Positions 21,427 through 28,130 of a stretch of 30,388 bases of DNA are shown here, one piece after another. The stretch covers positions 1 to 30,388 of the IMG/VR virus record IMGVR_UViG_3300031654_000214, one strand, 5' to 3'. A model generated the notes under the pieces. The model had not been told where the DNA came from. It worked only from the letters and a program-made list of their open reading frames with translations, and did no database searches. Positions within the stretch are counted from its first letter, which is position 1, and the number at the start of each line of letters is the position of its first letter. A program made the position numbers and the translations under genes. The stretch comes from a virus.

Positions 21427-21648
21427 TTAGGTTTCACCTGGTAGTTTGTTCGCAAGCGATCCTGCCGGTATTGCCGTTGCCGACAAGACGCCTTTTTGGT
21501 AGATCACACAGTTCGGACACAATTGAAGTCGCCCGTCACAAGGCACGGCCCAGCCCAAAGCCCGTGCCTGCACCCACTTCTCGACGATTACTTCGGCCTT
21601 GCAATTCTGGCAAGTCACCCTACAGGCTTGAATCGTTTCGATTCCCAT
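21427..21648 (-). CDS. Small zinc-ribbon protein (73 residues)
   Basis: ATG 21648 lies 6 bases after AAAGGAG. CQNCKAEVIVEKWV and LCPNC, 25 residues apart, form a four-Cys zinc ribbon. The C-terminus is hydrophobic and unmarked. It is one of several small zinc-ribbon proteins in the window. It lies between spacers E2 and E3. Confidence 0.65.
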   Translation of the reverse strand: MGIETIQACRVTCQNCKAEVIVEKWVQARALGWAVPCDGRLQLCPNCVIYQKGVLSATAIPAGSLANKLPGET

Positions 21649-21672
21649 GATTGCTCCTTTGTCGCTCAAAAA

Positions 21673-21779
21673 GCACGGCGGGCCGGGTAGTCCTGTTCGC
21701 TGCCATAGGGTCAGGTATGTCGCGGACAACCGGCGCTTGCAACGACATTCTCGCCAGCGCTGGCACGCCGCCGCCGTGC
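21673..21779 (-). ncRNA. Structured spacer E2
   Basis: It begins GCACGGCGGCGGCGTGCC right after the stop of the ExoX-C-like gene and ends GGCCCGCCGTGC followed by five T. Inside are a perfect palindrome GCCAGCGCTGGC and a 6-bp stem ATGTCG/CGACAT. It is followed by the ribosome binding site of the zinc-ribbon gene. Confidence 0.55.
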
Positions 21780-21974
21780 TCATTCTCCACATACAGTGTT
21801 CGCATACTCAACTAAATCCGGCCATTCATCGCACCAATCCTGCCGCAGAAACCAACGCCAGTACGAATCGGGTACGTCACCCAACCGCGACCTCTTATAC
21901 TTGCCGAATGGCATTGCGCTGTCGTCATGGAGTCTGCTGCGATTACTATATTGCTTAGCTAATTCGTCCATCAT
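21780..21974 (-). CDS. Small ExoX C-terminal-like domain protein
   Basis: The double ATG at 21974 follows GAGGAACAAA. The 64-residue product has MPFGKYKRSRLGDVPDSYWR and WFLRQDW, the FGKYKG...VPDxYLRW motif found at the C-terminus of ExoX-like exonucleases and as stand-alone phage proteins. A diverged copy of this motif is in the gene at 24996-25343. The domain may bind DNA ends or partners; its function is not established. It lies between spacers E1 and E2. Confidence 0.68.
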   Translation of the reverse strand: MMDELAKQYSNRSRLHDDSAMPFGKYKRSRLGDVPDSYWRWFLRQDWCDEWPDLVEYANTVCGE

Positions 21975-21989
21975 TTTGTTCCTCAAAAA

Positions 21990-22108
21990 GCACGGCGGGC
22001 CGGAATCGAACCGGCCAGGTCAGGGACCGCTTTTCAGGGTTACTACACCCTGTTGCTTTTCACCCATCAACGGTATCTGTGCGTGCCACCGTCCACGCCG
22101 CCGCCGTG
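21990..22108 (-). ncRNA. Structured spacer E1 with a tRNA T-arm-like hairpin
   Basis: It begins CACGGCGGCGGCGTGG right after a stop codon and ends GGCCCGCCGTGC plus five T; the ends pair over 8 bp. Inside is a T-arm-like hairpin, GCCGG-TTCGATT-CCGGC (22000-22016), next to the closing stem, and a hairpin CAGGGTGTAGTAACCCTG. The order of a 7-bp end stem, a D-arm-like GCGT/ACGC stem and a T-arm recalls a tRNA, but no proper anticodon arm exists. Confidence 0.55.
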
Positions 22109-22435
22109 TCATTGCTCTTCTGAAAATTCATGCCGGCCCCTCGCATCCCGCTGTTGTTGACACCATCGAATCAGCTTGTTGGCGTCGTCTTGGTATGCTT
22201 CTATTAGCGTCAACAGCCCTTCTTCCGCGGATTCGTGCATCGCCTCCATCGCTAACTCGATCTCCTTCCGCGTGGCCCGCATGTTCATTCCGTCTAGCTG
22301 GTCCCACAATCGCCTCCCCTCGACGGTCAGGGTCGGACTCGGATTCTTACGCGCAATTAGACCCAGGGTCGCCAACCTGTCCAGTACGCCCGTCAGCCAA
22401 AGCACCACGGCCAGCTCGCGACCAAGTCCCGTCAT
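22109..22435 (-). CDS. Small helical unknown protein (108 residues)
   Basis: I prefer ATG 22435, 9 bases after GAGGGA, over GTG 22480. The protein (MTGLGRELAVVLWLTGVLDR) has a winged-helix look at the start (LATLGLIA, PTLTVEGRRLWDQL) and then charged helices. It could be a small DNA-binding protein, but I recognise no family. E1 follows its stop directly. Confidence 0.6.
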   Translation of the reverse strand: MTGLGRELAVVLWLTGVLDRLATLGLIARKNPSPTLTVEGRRLWDQLDGMNMRATRKEIELAMEAMHESAEEGLLTLIEAYQDDANKLIRWCQQQRDARGRHEFSEEQ

Positions 22436-22499
22436 GTTTATGTTTCCCTCACCCCTCTTTCCCGCGTTTGCCACGGACACTTCATCGGCCTCTGCTTCG

Positions 22500-22937
22500 C
22501 TACAGAAGATCCCTCGACACGAAACACGTACGACCCGCCTTCGGACCGCTCAACACTCGCACTTCATTGCGGAAGAAGCCCAGCCCGATCTTACGGCACC
22601 GCGTCCCTGGTTGAAGCATGAAGGCTTCGCCCCGCAGGACCATCTGGTTCAGCCCCTCGTGGTCCCTGGCCGCGGCGAGTTGCGCCATGCGGCTGAAAGA
22701 GCTGGCACTTGTCGCGGCCGGAGTCTGCTGCGCGAGAGTCACCACGTCACTCAGCTCCACGTGCCGACTACGGTCAAGCCTACCCTCCCGCCATCGCTCA
22801 GCCTTCGTCGGCTGGCGGCCAACTTTACCCAGCGGTGCCAGGACCATCGCGGCCACCACGAACAACATGATCAGAAATCCGCCCACCATGATCCCTCGCA
22901 GCACCACGTCAGCAATAGATGTCTGTTTCTCAGCCAT
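22500..22937 (-). CDS. Membrane-anchored protein with SH3-like C-terminus
   Basis: ATG 22937 follows GGGAGAG by 6 bases. The 145-residue protein has one transmembrane segment (VLRGIMVGGFLIMLFVVAAM), a charged middle, and a beta-rich end (AFMLQPGTRCRKIGLGF, EVRVLSGPKAGRTCFV) like a small SH3 barrel. Topology with the C-terminus outside is likely. No family is assigned. Confidence 0.62.
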   Translation of the reverse strand: MAEKQTSIADVVLRGIMVGGFLIMLFVVAAMVLAPLGKVGRQPTKAERWREGRLDRSRHVELSDVVTLAQQTPAATSASSFSRMAQLAAARDHEGLNQMVLRGEAFMLQPGTRCRKIGLGFFRNEVRVLSGPKAGRTCFVSRDLL

Positions 22938-22983
22938 CGGTAGCTCTCCCTTCGGTGAAATCAAGTTGCGAAACGAACTACGC

Positions 22984-23226
22984 CTACTTATTGTCCCTTA
23001 CCCCGAATCCGTAGAACCTACCGCACAGCCGGCATTCCCGGCGAAACCAGTTACCATTCGGGTCGGGCTTCGCGTTCAGTTGCCTGCTCGCCACCGGCAC
23101 GTCCCGCCAGTCGCACGGCCCGGAGTGCGGCAACCTCTGGATCGGCGGCCGGTGCTTATCGATCCACTCCAGCTTCTCCTCCAGCCGGGCGTCCGGGCCG
23201 GGCTTCATGTCGTCAAGGTCAAGCAT
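22984..23226 (-). CDS. Small zinc-knuckle protein (80 residues)
   Basis: The product starts MLDLDDMKPGPDARLEEKLE and ends with a CxxC knuckle in RRECRLCGRFYGFG; an earlier Cys and His (HSGPCDW) might complete a zinc site. It overlaps the preceding gene's stop by 8 bases. The family is unknown. Confidence 0.6.
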   Translation of the reverse strand: MLDLDDMKPGPDARLEEKLEWIDKHRPPIQRLPHSGPCDWRDVPVASRQLNAKPDPNGNWFRRECRLCGRFYGFGVRDNK

Positions 23227-23416
23227 CGAACAACCTCATCTGCCTCTCCCGCTCGATCTCCGGCTGCCTCGCCCCCGCCAGCATTTCAGCGAAGTAGCCG
23301 CCGATTACCCGGGCGAGTGCGTCAAGGCTCATCCCCGTTTCGTTCACTAGACGATCGGTGACCAGGTCGGCACCCCGGATCGTCGATTCGTAGTTAAGGC
23401 GTTTCATTATGCCCAT
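23219..23416 (-). CDS. Small unknown helical protein (65 residues)
   Basis: The ATG at 23416 abuts the stop of the nuclease gene (TGAATG); ATG 23407 is an alternative. The product (ADLVTDRLVNETGMSLDALA, VIGGYFAEMLAGARQPE) is helical and acidic. The context suggests a partner of the nuclease/methyltransferase set. No family. Confidence 0.6.
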   Translation of the reverse strand: MGIMKRLNYESTIRGADLVTDRLVNETGMSLDALARVIGGYFAEMLAGARQPEIERERQMRLFDA

Positions 23417-24004
23417 TCAGCCTTGGCCATCTTCCTCAAACTCACTAAGCGGACCCAATTCCTTCAGGCTCGCGGCACTCCAGTATACCATGCCATACCG
23501 CCCCCACTTGGGCGATTCGTGGTTGACGCATTTTGCCAGCCTCTCTAGGGTATCGCCAAACAAACCGACTGGACAACTCTCGGGACAGCCGTGCGTCAAG
23601 TCGCGTGCATCCGGCTGCGAGCTGCGGTGAAGAAACAGAAGCCAAACGGGCCAGTCAATCCTGTTCTGAATCCGCAAGTATCCCTGATAATGATTCCGAT
23701 CAATCCCCGTCGTCCAGCAGGGCGGCTTGCTGATCCGGTGCCACGTAAAAACAGTCTTGTGCTTCGCCTCAATCCAGAGAACTTGCTTGTGTTTGTTTAT
23801 GACGAGCAAATCAGGCGCGATATATTCACCGTCCCTATCAAACAGCCGGGGGCCCTTGCCAGTGTCATATTCTATGTCATAGATCGGCAGCACCAGACTT
23901 CCGCGGCGCATCACCCACTTGGCTATCGCCGTCTCGGCCTGCTGGCCAAACGCCAGTTGCTTCTGAAATTCGGCGTTGCTCAGCCGTCGCGTTGGGCTGC
24001 TCAC
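23417..24004 (-). CDS. PD-(D/E)XK-type nuclease coupled to the methyltransferase
   Basis: The start GTG 24004 overlaps the methyltransferase stop (GTGA), giving 195 residues; longer starts would lie inside the methyltransferase. The core motif is APDLLVINKHKQVLWIEAKH: Asp, a spacer and E-A-K, the PD-(D/E)XK signature, preceded by a helix with conserved Glu (FGQQAETAIAKW). WPVWLLFLHR follows, as in related phage proteins. It may be a recombination or anti-host nuclease; the coupling to a methyltransferase also allows a small restriction-modification pair. Family fold is well supported; role is open. Confidence 0.7.
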   Translation of the reverse strand: MSSPTRRLSNAEFQKQLAFGQQAETAIAKWVMRRGSLVLPIYDIEYDTGKGPRLFDRDGEYIAPDLLVINKHKQVLWIEAKHKTVFTWHRISKPPCWTTGIDRNHYQGYLRIQNRIDWPVWLLFLHRSSQPDARDLTHGCPESCPVGLFGDTLERLAKCVNHESPKWGRYGMVYWSAASLKELGPLSEFEEDGQG

Positions 24005-24975
24005 TTCCTCACCATCACCGTACCGATTGCCGCAAACGACTTGGCGAATCTCGCGTCGCGTCGCCCGAAGTAGAAGAACGTCTGCCCGTTCGTCGGCTGG
24101 GCTATTTCTCCGGCGGGGCTGCTGAAGTTCACCCGACCCCTCGTAAAGCACACCCCGGCCGCCCGCCCAGCCGCCTGGTGCCACCAGCCGGTGTCCGTGT
24201 TGTTGTTCGTCAAAAGGACGGCCTGCTGCACGTCGCCCGCCTCGTACGACTCGCATAGCTTTTCGACAAACGCCTGCATTAGGGCGGCCTGAAAGGGTGG
24301 ATTCAAAAACACATTGCCCTTCCACTGCCGCGAGAGCCCGTCGTTTTTCTTGTCGAAGAATCGCCTTGCCTTCACGACCGCGTTGGCCTTCTTATTGGAC
24401 GCCGGATCCAGGTCGATGCCGCCCATCACCTCGCGGGCTAAGTCCACGTACCTCGCGGGCGTGAACCATTCGATCACCCCCTTGTTTTGATTGCTCTTGA
24501 TATTGCCATCCGAGCCCACGAAACGGATGAACGCGGCCGTACTGATCTCCGGTACATCGGGGCTATTCTTGTCCGCCTCTTCCGTTGCCTTATCGATTCT
24601 GTCGCGATAGCTCTCAAGCTCGCCGGCGTGCTCGGCTACCTTACGGTAGGTGGCGATGGTGTGAGACGAAAAGCCTGTACCGGGTACAGACTTTTTCTCG
24701 TCGGCCTTCTTCGGCCGCCCTCCCGTCGTCGGCATCAGCTCCCCCAGCTTGGCCTGAATTAGCAGCTTGCCGTACTGGATGGCGTTGATAACCTCCGTGT
24801 CCACCCGTACCCGTCGGGCGTAGTGGGCCATTGTCTCCGCCTTGGCCAGCATCTCCGCCGCAACCTCCGGGTCATCCAGCAACGCGAGGGCCTGAGTGAT
24901 CTTCTTGGGAAAACTCAGGGCCGTGTTGCGAAATGAGTCCGGCACCGCCAACAGCTTGCTCGGGCTTGTCTTCAT
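24001..24975 (-). CDS. Phage DNA N6-adenine methyltransferase
   Basis: The 324-residue protein has an N-terminal helical part (residues about 30-150, YARRVRVDTEVINAIQYGKL and similar) and a C-terminal methyltransferase domain with GVIEWFTPARYVDLAREVMG, GIDLDPASN (acidic AdoMet-site loop), VFLNPPF (the NPPY-type catalytic motif), and LLTNNNTDTGWW. This matches the phage Dam/PF05869 type. Its target sequence is not readable from the protein. GGAG lies 6 bases before the ATG, and an extended -10 TGGTATAAT lies about 20 bases upstream. It is coupled to the downstream nuclease. Confidence 0.82.
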   Translation of the reverse strand: MKTSPSKLLAVPDSFRNTALSFPKKITQALALLDDPEVAAEMLAKAETMAHYARRVRVDTEVINAIQYGKLLIQAKLGELMPTTGGRPKKADEKKSVPGTGFSSHTIATYRKVAEHAGELESYRDRIDKATEEADKNSPDVPEISTAAFIRFVGSDGNIKSNQNKGVIEWFTPARYVDLAREVMGGIDLDPASNKKANAVVKARRFFDKKNDGLSRQWKGNVFLNPPFQAALMQAFVEKLCESYEAGDVQQAVLLTNNNTDTGWWHQAAGRAAGVCFTRGRVNFSSPAGEIAQPTNGQTFFYFGRRDARFAKSFAAIGTVMVRK

Positions 24976-24994
24976 TTGCGTCTCCTATACTCCC

Positions 24995-25003
24995 ATTATA
25001 CCA
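24995..25003 (-). promoter_or_regulatory. Extended -10 promoter for the methyltransferase
   Basis: TGGTATAAT on the minus strand, overlapping the stop codon of the gene before it. No clear -35 box; extended -10 promoters often lack one. Confidence 0.5.
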
Positions 25004-25343
25004 CAGCCCTCCGTTTCAGTTCCTCGCGGGCCCTCTGCTGAAACTTCCAGAAGCCCTTCGTTTCCGGCACGATCCCGGCGGCCCATCTCAGGTAATCGTC
25101 CGGCGCGTCTCTGAGCTTAGCGCCCTCGTGCTTTTCGAACGGTACCTCCCATCCGCCCGAGCCCTCGACCGCAGCCAGCAGCTCTGGATACCGCTCGGCC
25201 GAATCCTTGACTTCGCCCAGTTCGCAGTCGACGATCCCCAGGAAGGCCATCATCCGGTCGCCTTCTGGTATCGTTGCAGCCTGTAATCGCTGCGGACCGC
25301 TGATTCGTTGCTCCTGCTGTTTTTTACGTTTCCGGTAGCCCAT
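24996..25343 (-). CDS. ExoX C-terminal-like domain protein
   Basis: The 115-residue protein starts MGYRKRKKQQEQR behind AGGTGAG. The last 50 residues (VPFEKHEGAKLRDAPDDYLR, WAAG) are a diverged form of the FGKYKG...PDDYLRW motif of the gene at 21780-21974. The N-terminal part is unrecognised. Two such proteins in one phage suggest a duplicated function around DNA-end processing, which is inferred. Confidence 0.62.
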   Translation of the reverse strand: MGYRKRKKQQEQRISGPQRLQAATIPEGDRMMAFLGIVDCELGEVKDSAERYPELLAAVEGSGGWEVPFEKHEGAKLRDAPDDYLRWAAGIVPETKGFWKFQQRAREELKRRAVV

Positions 25344-25347
25344 TAAC

Positions 25348-25656
25348 TCACCTGTCGTTTGGCGTTTCTCCGGTAATCACATCCGCCGGCGCCTTCCGCG
25401 TCACTCTGCGAGCGACGCGGCACGCGCCGCCGGACCCCGGGCAACCGGACTGGATTTTACGTCGCACCATCGCTAGCCTTTCGACGTGCCGCCCAGCCCT
25501 CCATTTTACTCCGTCTTCCGGCTGCGGCGACAAATTATCTCCGTACACGGTCACCTCCAGTGTGCCGGCCTGACCGCTTGTAACGTCGTCTCGACGGTTT
25601 CCGCAGCCTCTCGGCTTCCATGACATTGTAATGAGCTGATCTAACCCATCGGCCAT
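25348..25656 (-). CDS. Small unknown protein (102 residues)
   Basis: The frame reads plausibly in its middle and end (LEVTVYGDNLSPQPEDGVKW, ADVITGETPNDR) with a Cys-containing basic region between. The ribosome binding site is poor; internal starts at MSWKPRG and MVRRK are alternatives. It is the first gene left of the large gap. No family. Confidence 0.45.
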   Translation of the reverse strand: MADGLDQLITMSWKPRGCGNRRDDVTSGQAGTLEVTVYGDNLSPQPEDGVKWRAGRHVERLAMVRRKIQSGCPGSGGACRVARRVTRKAPADVITGETPNDR

Positions 25657-25926
25657 GACTCACACAACGGAAGGCTCAGTATTCCATGGCCTGGCGGCTC
25701 CGTCCGGGCCGCAATCGTCAATTGTCTCCGGCAAAGTTCGAGGGTTCTCCCCGCAGTTGCCGGCAAGCACCCCGGCCGGTCGCGAACCCGGATACGCTTG
25801 CGGGGCGGAAAAATAGTGGCGGCCAGCCGCGTCCGTCGCGGGCGGGTCTCGCGTTACCGCTTCTGCTGGCCGCCGAGAGGGCCGGCGGGGGAGCGCCCCC
25901 GCGTGCTGCGCTATCCCGGCCCGGGC

Positions 25927-25967
25927 GCAAAAAGAATGCGGGCCACCCCTATGGAGAGGCGGCCCGC
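25927..25967 (-). terminator. Intrinsic terminator closing the right-arm transcript
   Basis: GCGGGCCGCC pairs with GGTGGCCCGC (10 bp, one G-T) around a 10-base loop, followed on the minus strand by ATTCTTTTTG. It lies downstream of the gene at 26203. Confidence 0.75.
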
Positions 25968-26000
25968 GATCCGAAAGAGATTTTCTGTCCGACAGGGCCA

Positions 26001-26028
26001 TTGCTGCCGGGGGGATTTCTGCTATAAT
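26001..26028 (+). promoter_or_regulatory. Plus-strand promoter
   Basis: TTGCTG, 16 bases, TATAAT with an extended TG; TTCTGCTATAATGA matches the endonuclease promoter at 11883-11898 except one base. Confidence 0.7.
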
Positions 26029-26034
26029 GATTGG

Positions 26035-26143
26035 TAATAGAGGCATGTCGCAAGTTCACTTTGCGTGGTGCCTGACCGGCAAGCGTGTCGTGCCGCTGCC
26101 GGTCACTCGGGGCCCGCCCTCCACGGTCGGGCCTCTCTTCTTG
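26035..26143 (+). ncRNA. Probable small RNA
   Basis: A transcript from the promoter at 26001-26028 would be about 110 bases. It contains a strong 12-bp hairpin (TGACCGGC(A)AGCG with CGCTGCCGGTCA, 26073-26105) and ends in a GC hairpin (GGCCCG/CGGGCC, 26111-26133) followed by TCTCTTCTT, a fair terminator. A 53-codon frame starts at ATG 26045 but has no ribosome binding site. The RNA is antisense to the 3' side of the right-arm transcript. Function unknown. Confidence 0.5.
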
Positions 26144-26202
26144 GGTCAAGGATCAACTGCCCCAACCATAGCACCTCCGCCCGGATCTGTAAACCCCAGT
26201 TT

Positions 26203-26475
26203 CTAGCCCGCCGCTCGAACCAACTCCCTGGCCCTTTCGGCCACCGCGGGCCAGTCGATCCGCAGCCCGCCCGTGCCCGAGTCGTAGTGGGCCACCTGCC
26301 TGCCCCGCCACCAGGCGAAGTACCGGCCGTCGGCCAACGTCACCACGTCGTGCGGGGCCCCGGCCGACCGGATGGCCGCGCTGGCCGGGCCCCACCACGG
26401 GAACGGGCCGAGGTTGGCCGAGGGTCGTCTGTCGGCCAGCTCAAAGGCCGTCTTCGGTGTCAGCGAAAGCTCCAT
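26203..26475 (-). CDS. Small unknown protein (90 residues)
   Basis: The protein (MELSLTPKTAFELADRRPSA, with PFPWWGPASAAIRS and VVTLADGRYFAWWRGRQVAH) has a beta-hairpin-like middle and a helical end. GGAGG lies about 6 bases before the ATG. It ends the right-arm run of genes. No family. Confidence 0.6.
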   Translation of the reverse strand: MELSLTPKTAFELADRRPSANLGPFPWWGPASAAIRSAGAPHDVVTLADGRYFAWWRGRQVAHYDSGTGGLRIDWPAVAERARELVRAAG

Positions 26476-26511
26476 CCTCGGCCTCCAGAGAGTAAGGCGG
26501 ATAAGCTCAAA

Positions 26512-26748
26512 TCAGTATCCCGCTTCCTGTAGACGGCGCATCAGGATCTTCCTCTTGCGCATTTTCTTCCGGGCGGACTTCATGCCCCGGCCGAACCCTT
26601 GAAGCCCTGGCCGGTACACAGTCGTCATGTAGTTTCCCGTGTACCGAGTGCGCTTCGCCGCACGTTTTTTCGCGCGGATGATTGCGCGCGTCGTGTAGCG
26701 GGCTGATCTTGTCAGTCCAATCCCCGGGGGGCGCAGTATCTTTCCCAT
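26512..26748 (-). CDS. Small highly basic protein (78 residues)
   Basis: About one residue in three is Arg or Lys (RAIIRAKKRAAKRTRYTGN, MKSARKKMRKRKILMRRLQE). The ribosome binding site GGGAG overlaps the stop of the preceding gene. It is likely to bind nucleic acid or the virion interior. No family. Confidence 0.58.
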   Translation of the reverse strand: MGKILRPPGIGLTRSARYTTRAIIRAKKRAAKRTRYTGNYMTTVYRPGLQGFGRGMKSARKKMRKRKILMRRLQEAGY

Positions 26749-26751
26749 CGT

Positions 26752-27468
26752 CTACTCCCGTTGAAGTTGGCGGACCACCGCCTGGATTCCCTTGCTTGCT
26801 GCCTCACGTATCCACGGGAGCATACGGGCAACCTCCGGCCACAACCGGCGCCGCTTGTGGACGTAGGGAGCGTAAGGCACATCAGTGCCCAGCACCAACT
26901 TACCGTGATATTCCTCGTACCGCTGCTCGGGTGAGGGCACGTAGCCGCCTGCCGATCGGCGGCCGGGCGCCAGGCTCTTCTTGAGCCGGCCCGAGATCCA
27001 GTTCATCGGCGGCCGGCGGCCCCGAAACTGTTCTTTGCGGGTCCGAGCACCCGCAGCCTTGACCGTGGCCCAGGCCATCCGGGCGGCTCGCTCGCCCGCC
27101 TCACGCTCGCCCACGCGAACGGCCAGCCGCGCGAAGTTTTGGGCGAACACCCGCCGCCACAGCTTGTCGTGCTGCTCGCTGAGTCCCCGCTTGCCACGCT
27201 TGGGTTCCCGCCGCGACTCGCGGGCTACGATCGTTGCCTCTTTGAGCGGTTCCCACCGGTCTCCGAACTCGTCGGAGCCCCACATCGACTTGGCGAAGAA
27301 GCTGCGGCTGATCTTATCGAAGATGTGATAGGCGAAGTGACTGCGCCACGTCGAGGCCAGGTGGCGGGCGTCGTACATCCGACCCGACAGCAGGGCAGGG
27401 AGCTTCCGCAGCTCGGCACGGATCTCGCCCCGGGTCTTACGGGTTCGGATTGTGATGGTTTCGGGCAT
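26752..27468 (-). CDS. Tail-completion/virion-morphogenesis-like protein
   Basis: The 238-residue protein has the motif order of Mu gpG/HK97 gp10-like tail completion proteins: FGDRWEPLKEATIVARESRR (W..L...T), WISGRLKKSL (TGRL..S), and LVLGTDVPYAPYVHKRRRLW, the conserved VGTxVPYAxxHxxG-type end. Such proteins cap the tail or join it to the head. The family is usually close to portal and capsid genes, whereas here it lies 8 kb upstream of the terminase among small unknown genes. The call rests on motif order; an unrelated protein is possible. Confidence 0.5.
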   Translation of the reverse strand: MPETITIRTRKTRGEIRAELRKLPALLSGRMYDARHLASTWRSHFAYHIFDKISRSFFAKSMWGSDEFGDRWEPLKEATIVARESRREPKRGKRGLSEQHDKLWRRVFAQNFARLAVRVGEREAGERAARMAWATVKAAGARTRKEQFRGRRPPMNWISGRLKKSLAPGRRSAGGYVPSPEQRYEEYHGKLVLGTDVPYAPYVHKRRRLWPEVARMLPWIREAASKGIQAVVRQLQRE

Positions 27469-27473
27469 GGATA

Positions 27474-27683
27474 CTACTTAAAACCTCCCAGTGGATGTTT
27501 CAACATCCAGGGCTGAATTCGACGAATGTGGATAGCTTCACAGCGCCCCCCGGCAGTTCTGCGGAGTTTCTTTAACACCCCGGCAACATGCTTACGGTAC
27601 GGCGATCCACGCCGATGCCTTCTTGCTTTCAGCAGACTCCTCGAATGTACATTCAACATTCCACGGGGGAGTCGGCCAGACAT
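27474..27683 (-). CDS. Small basic protein (69 residues)
   Basis: ATG 27683 follows AAGGGAG by 7 bases. The product is rich in Arg, Lys and His (LLKARRHRRGSPYRKHVAGV). The gene holds a perfect palindrome GAATGTACATTC (near 27645-27656). No family. Confidence 0.5.
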   Translation of the reverse strand: MSGRLPRGMLNVHSRSLLKARRHRRGSPYRKHVAGVLKKLRRTAGGRCEAIHIRRIQPWMLKHPLGGFK

Positions 27684-27684
27684 T

Positions 27685-27756
27685 TCATTCTCCCTTACAG
27701 ATACCCCTCATAACCCGGATAAGGATCCAGGCGTCCTGCCGCTTCTCGTCGGTCAG
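27685..27756 (-). CDS. Possible tiny gene or frameshifted tail of the upstream gene
   Basis: From CTG 27756 the frame reads LTDEKRQDAWILIRVMRGIC and stops just before the next ATG. It looks like real protein but has no standard start. It overlaps the stop of the gene at 27753, so a frameshifted extension is an alternative. Confidence 0.25.
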   Translation of the reverse strand: MTDEKRQDAWILIRVMRGICKGE

Positions 27757-28118
27757 CTCATCCTCGCGGGGAGGATCGACGTTCTAATCGGGTAGATTCT
27801 CAAGGTAACGGGCAGCCCCTTCCGGTTGACTTCGGCAATCATTTGCCGGACCGTGGCCGCTTCCAACGGGGTCAAAGCCAGCTCTTGAGTAATTGTCTCG
27901 ACCGGAACCATCGGCGGCAACGACGAGGACTGCGACTCTGTTGAGCACACGCCGGCATCGAACGCGGCGTCGATCAGTTCCCAGTAGAACTCGACTTCTC
28001 TGGGCATGTAGGAGGAGGCTGGGTCTCTGGCCAGATGCCCCGCAAAGTCATGGCTATTTTTGCTCTCCCGGTACGCCCGGACTAGCTTGGCGGCCGGTTC
28101 GATAAACTCAGACATCAT
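27753..28118 (-). CDS. Small unknown protein (121 residues)
   Basis: The ATG at 28118 follows GGAGAGCAAA; ATG 28130 abuts the stop before it. The product (MMSEFIEPAAKLVRAYRESK) has a helical first half (REVEFYWELIDAAFDAG) and a second half with LTPLEAATVRQMIAEVNRKG. No family. Confidence 0.6.
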   Translation of the reverse strand: MMSEFIEPAAKLVRAYRESKNSHDFAGHLARDPASSYMPREVEFYWELIDAAFDAGVCSTESQSSSLPPMVPVETITQELALTPLEAATVRQMIAEVNRKGLPVTLRIYPIRTSILPARMS

Positions 28119-28130
28119 TTTGCTCTCCAT

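Larger units (their letters stand above)
25657..26202. other. Gene-poor, very GC-rich spacer
   Basis: I find no convincing gene here: frames that stay open read as low-complexity arginine/proline/glycine sequence. It holds a plus-strand promoter and RNA (26001-26143), a minus-strand terminator (25927-25967) and further hairpins such as GCGGGGGAGCGCCCCCGC near 25886-25903. It separates the right-arm genes from the replication block. An origin or control region is possible, but I see no iterons. Confidence 0.6.

Noticed and set aside
21990-22020. tRNA gene ending in the T-arm-like hairpin
   Set aside because: No 7-base anticodon loop with a 5-bp stem and the length does not fit; kept only as a structured spacer.
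20933-22108. CRISPR array or integron attC array
   Set aside because: The spacing is occupied by genes, the interiors are not spacer-sized, there is no cas or integrase gene, and the ends lack the attC core sites.
25660-26046. Long minus-strand frame in the GC-rich gap
   Set aside because: It runs through a terminator and reads as Pro/Arg/Gly-rich shadow sequence.
26045-26206. 53-residue plus-strand gene starting in the small RNA
   Set aside because: No ribosome binding site, proline-rich sequence and it runs through the terminator hairpin.
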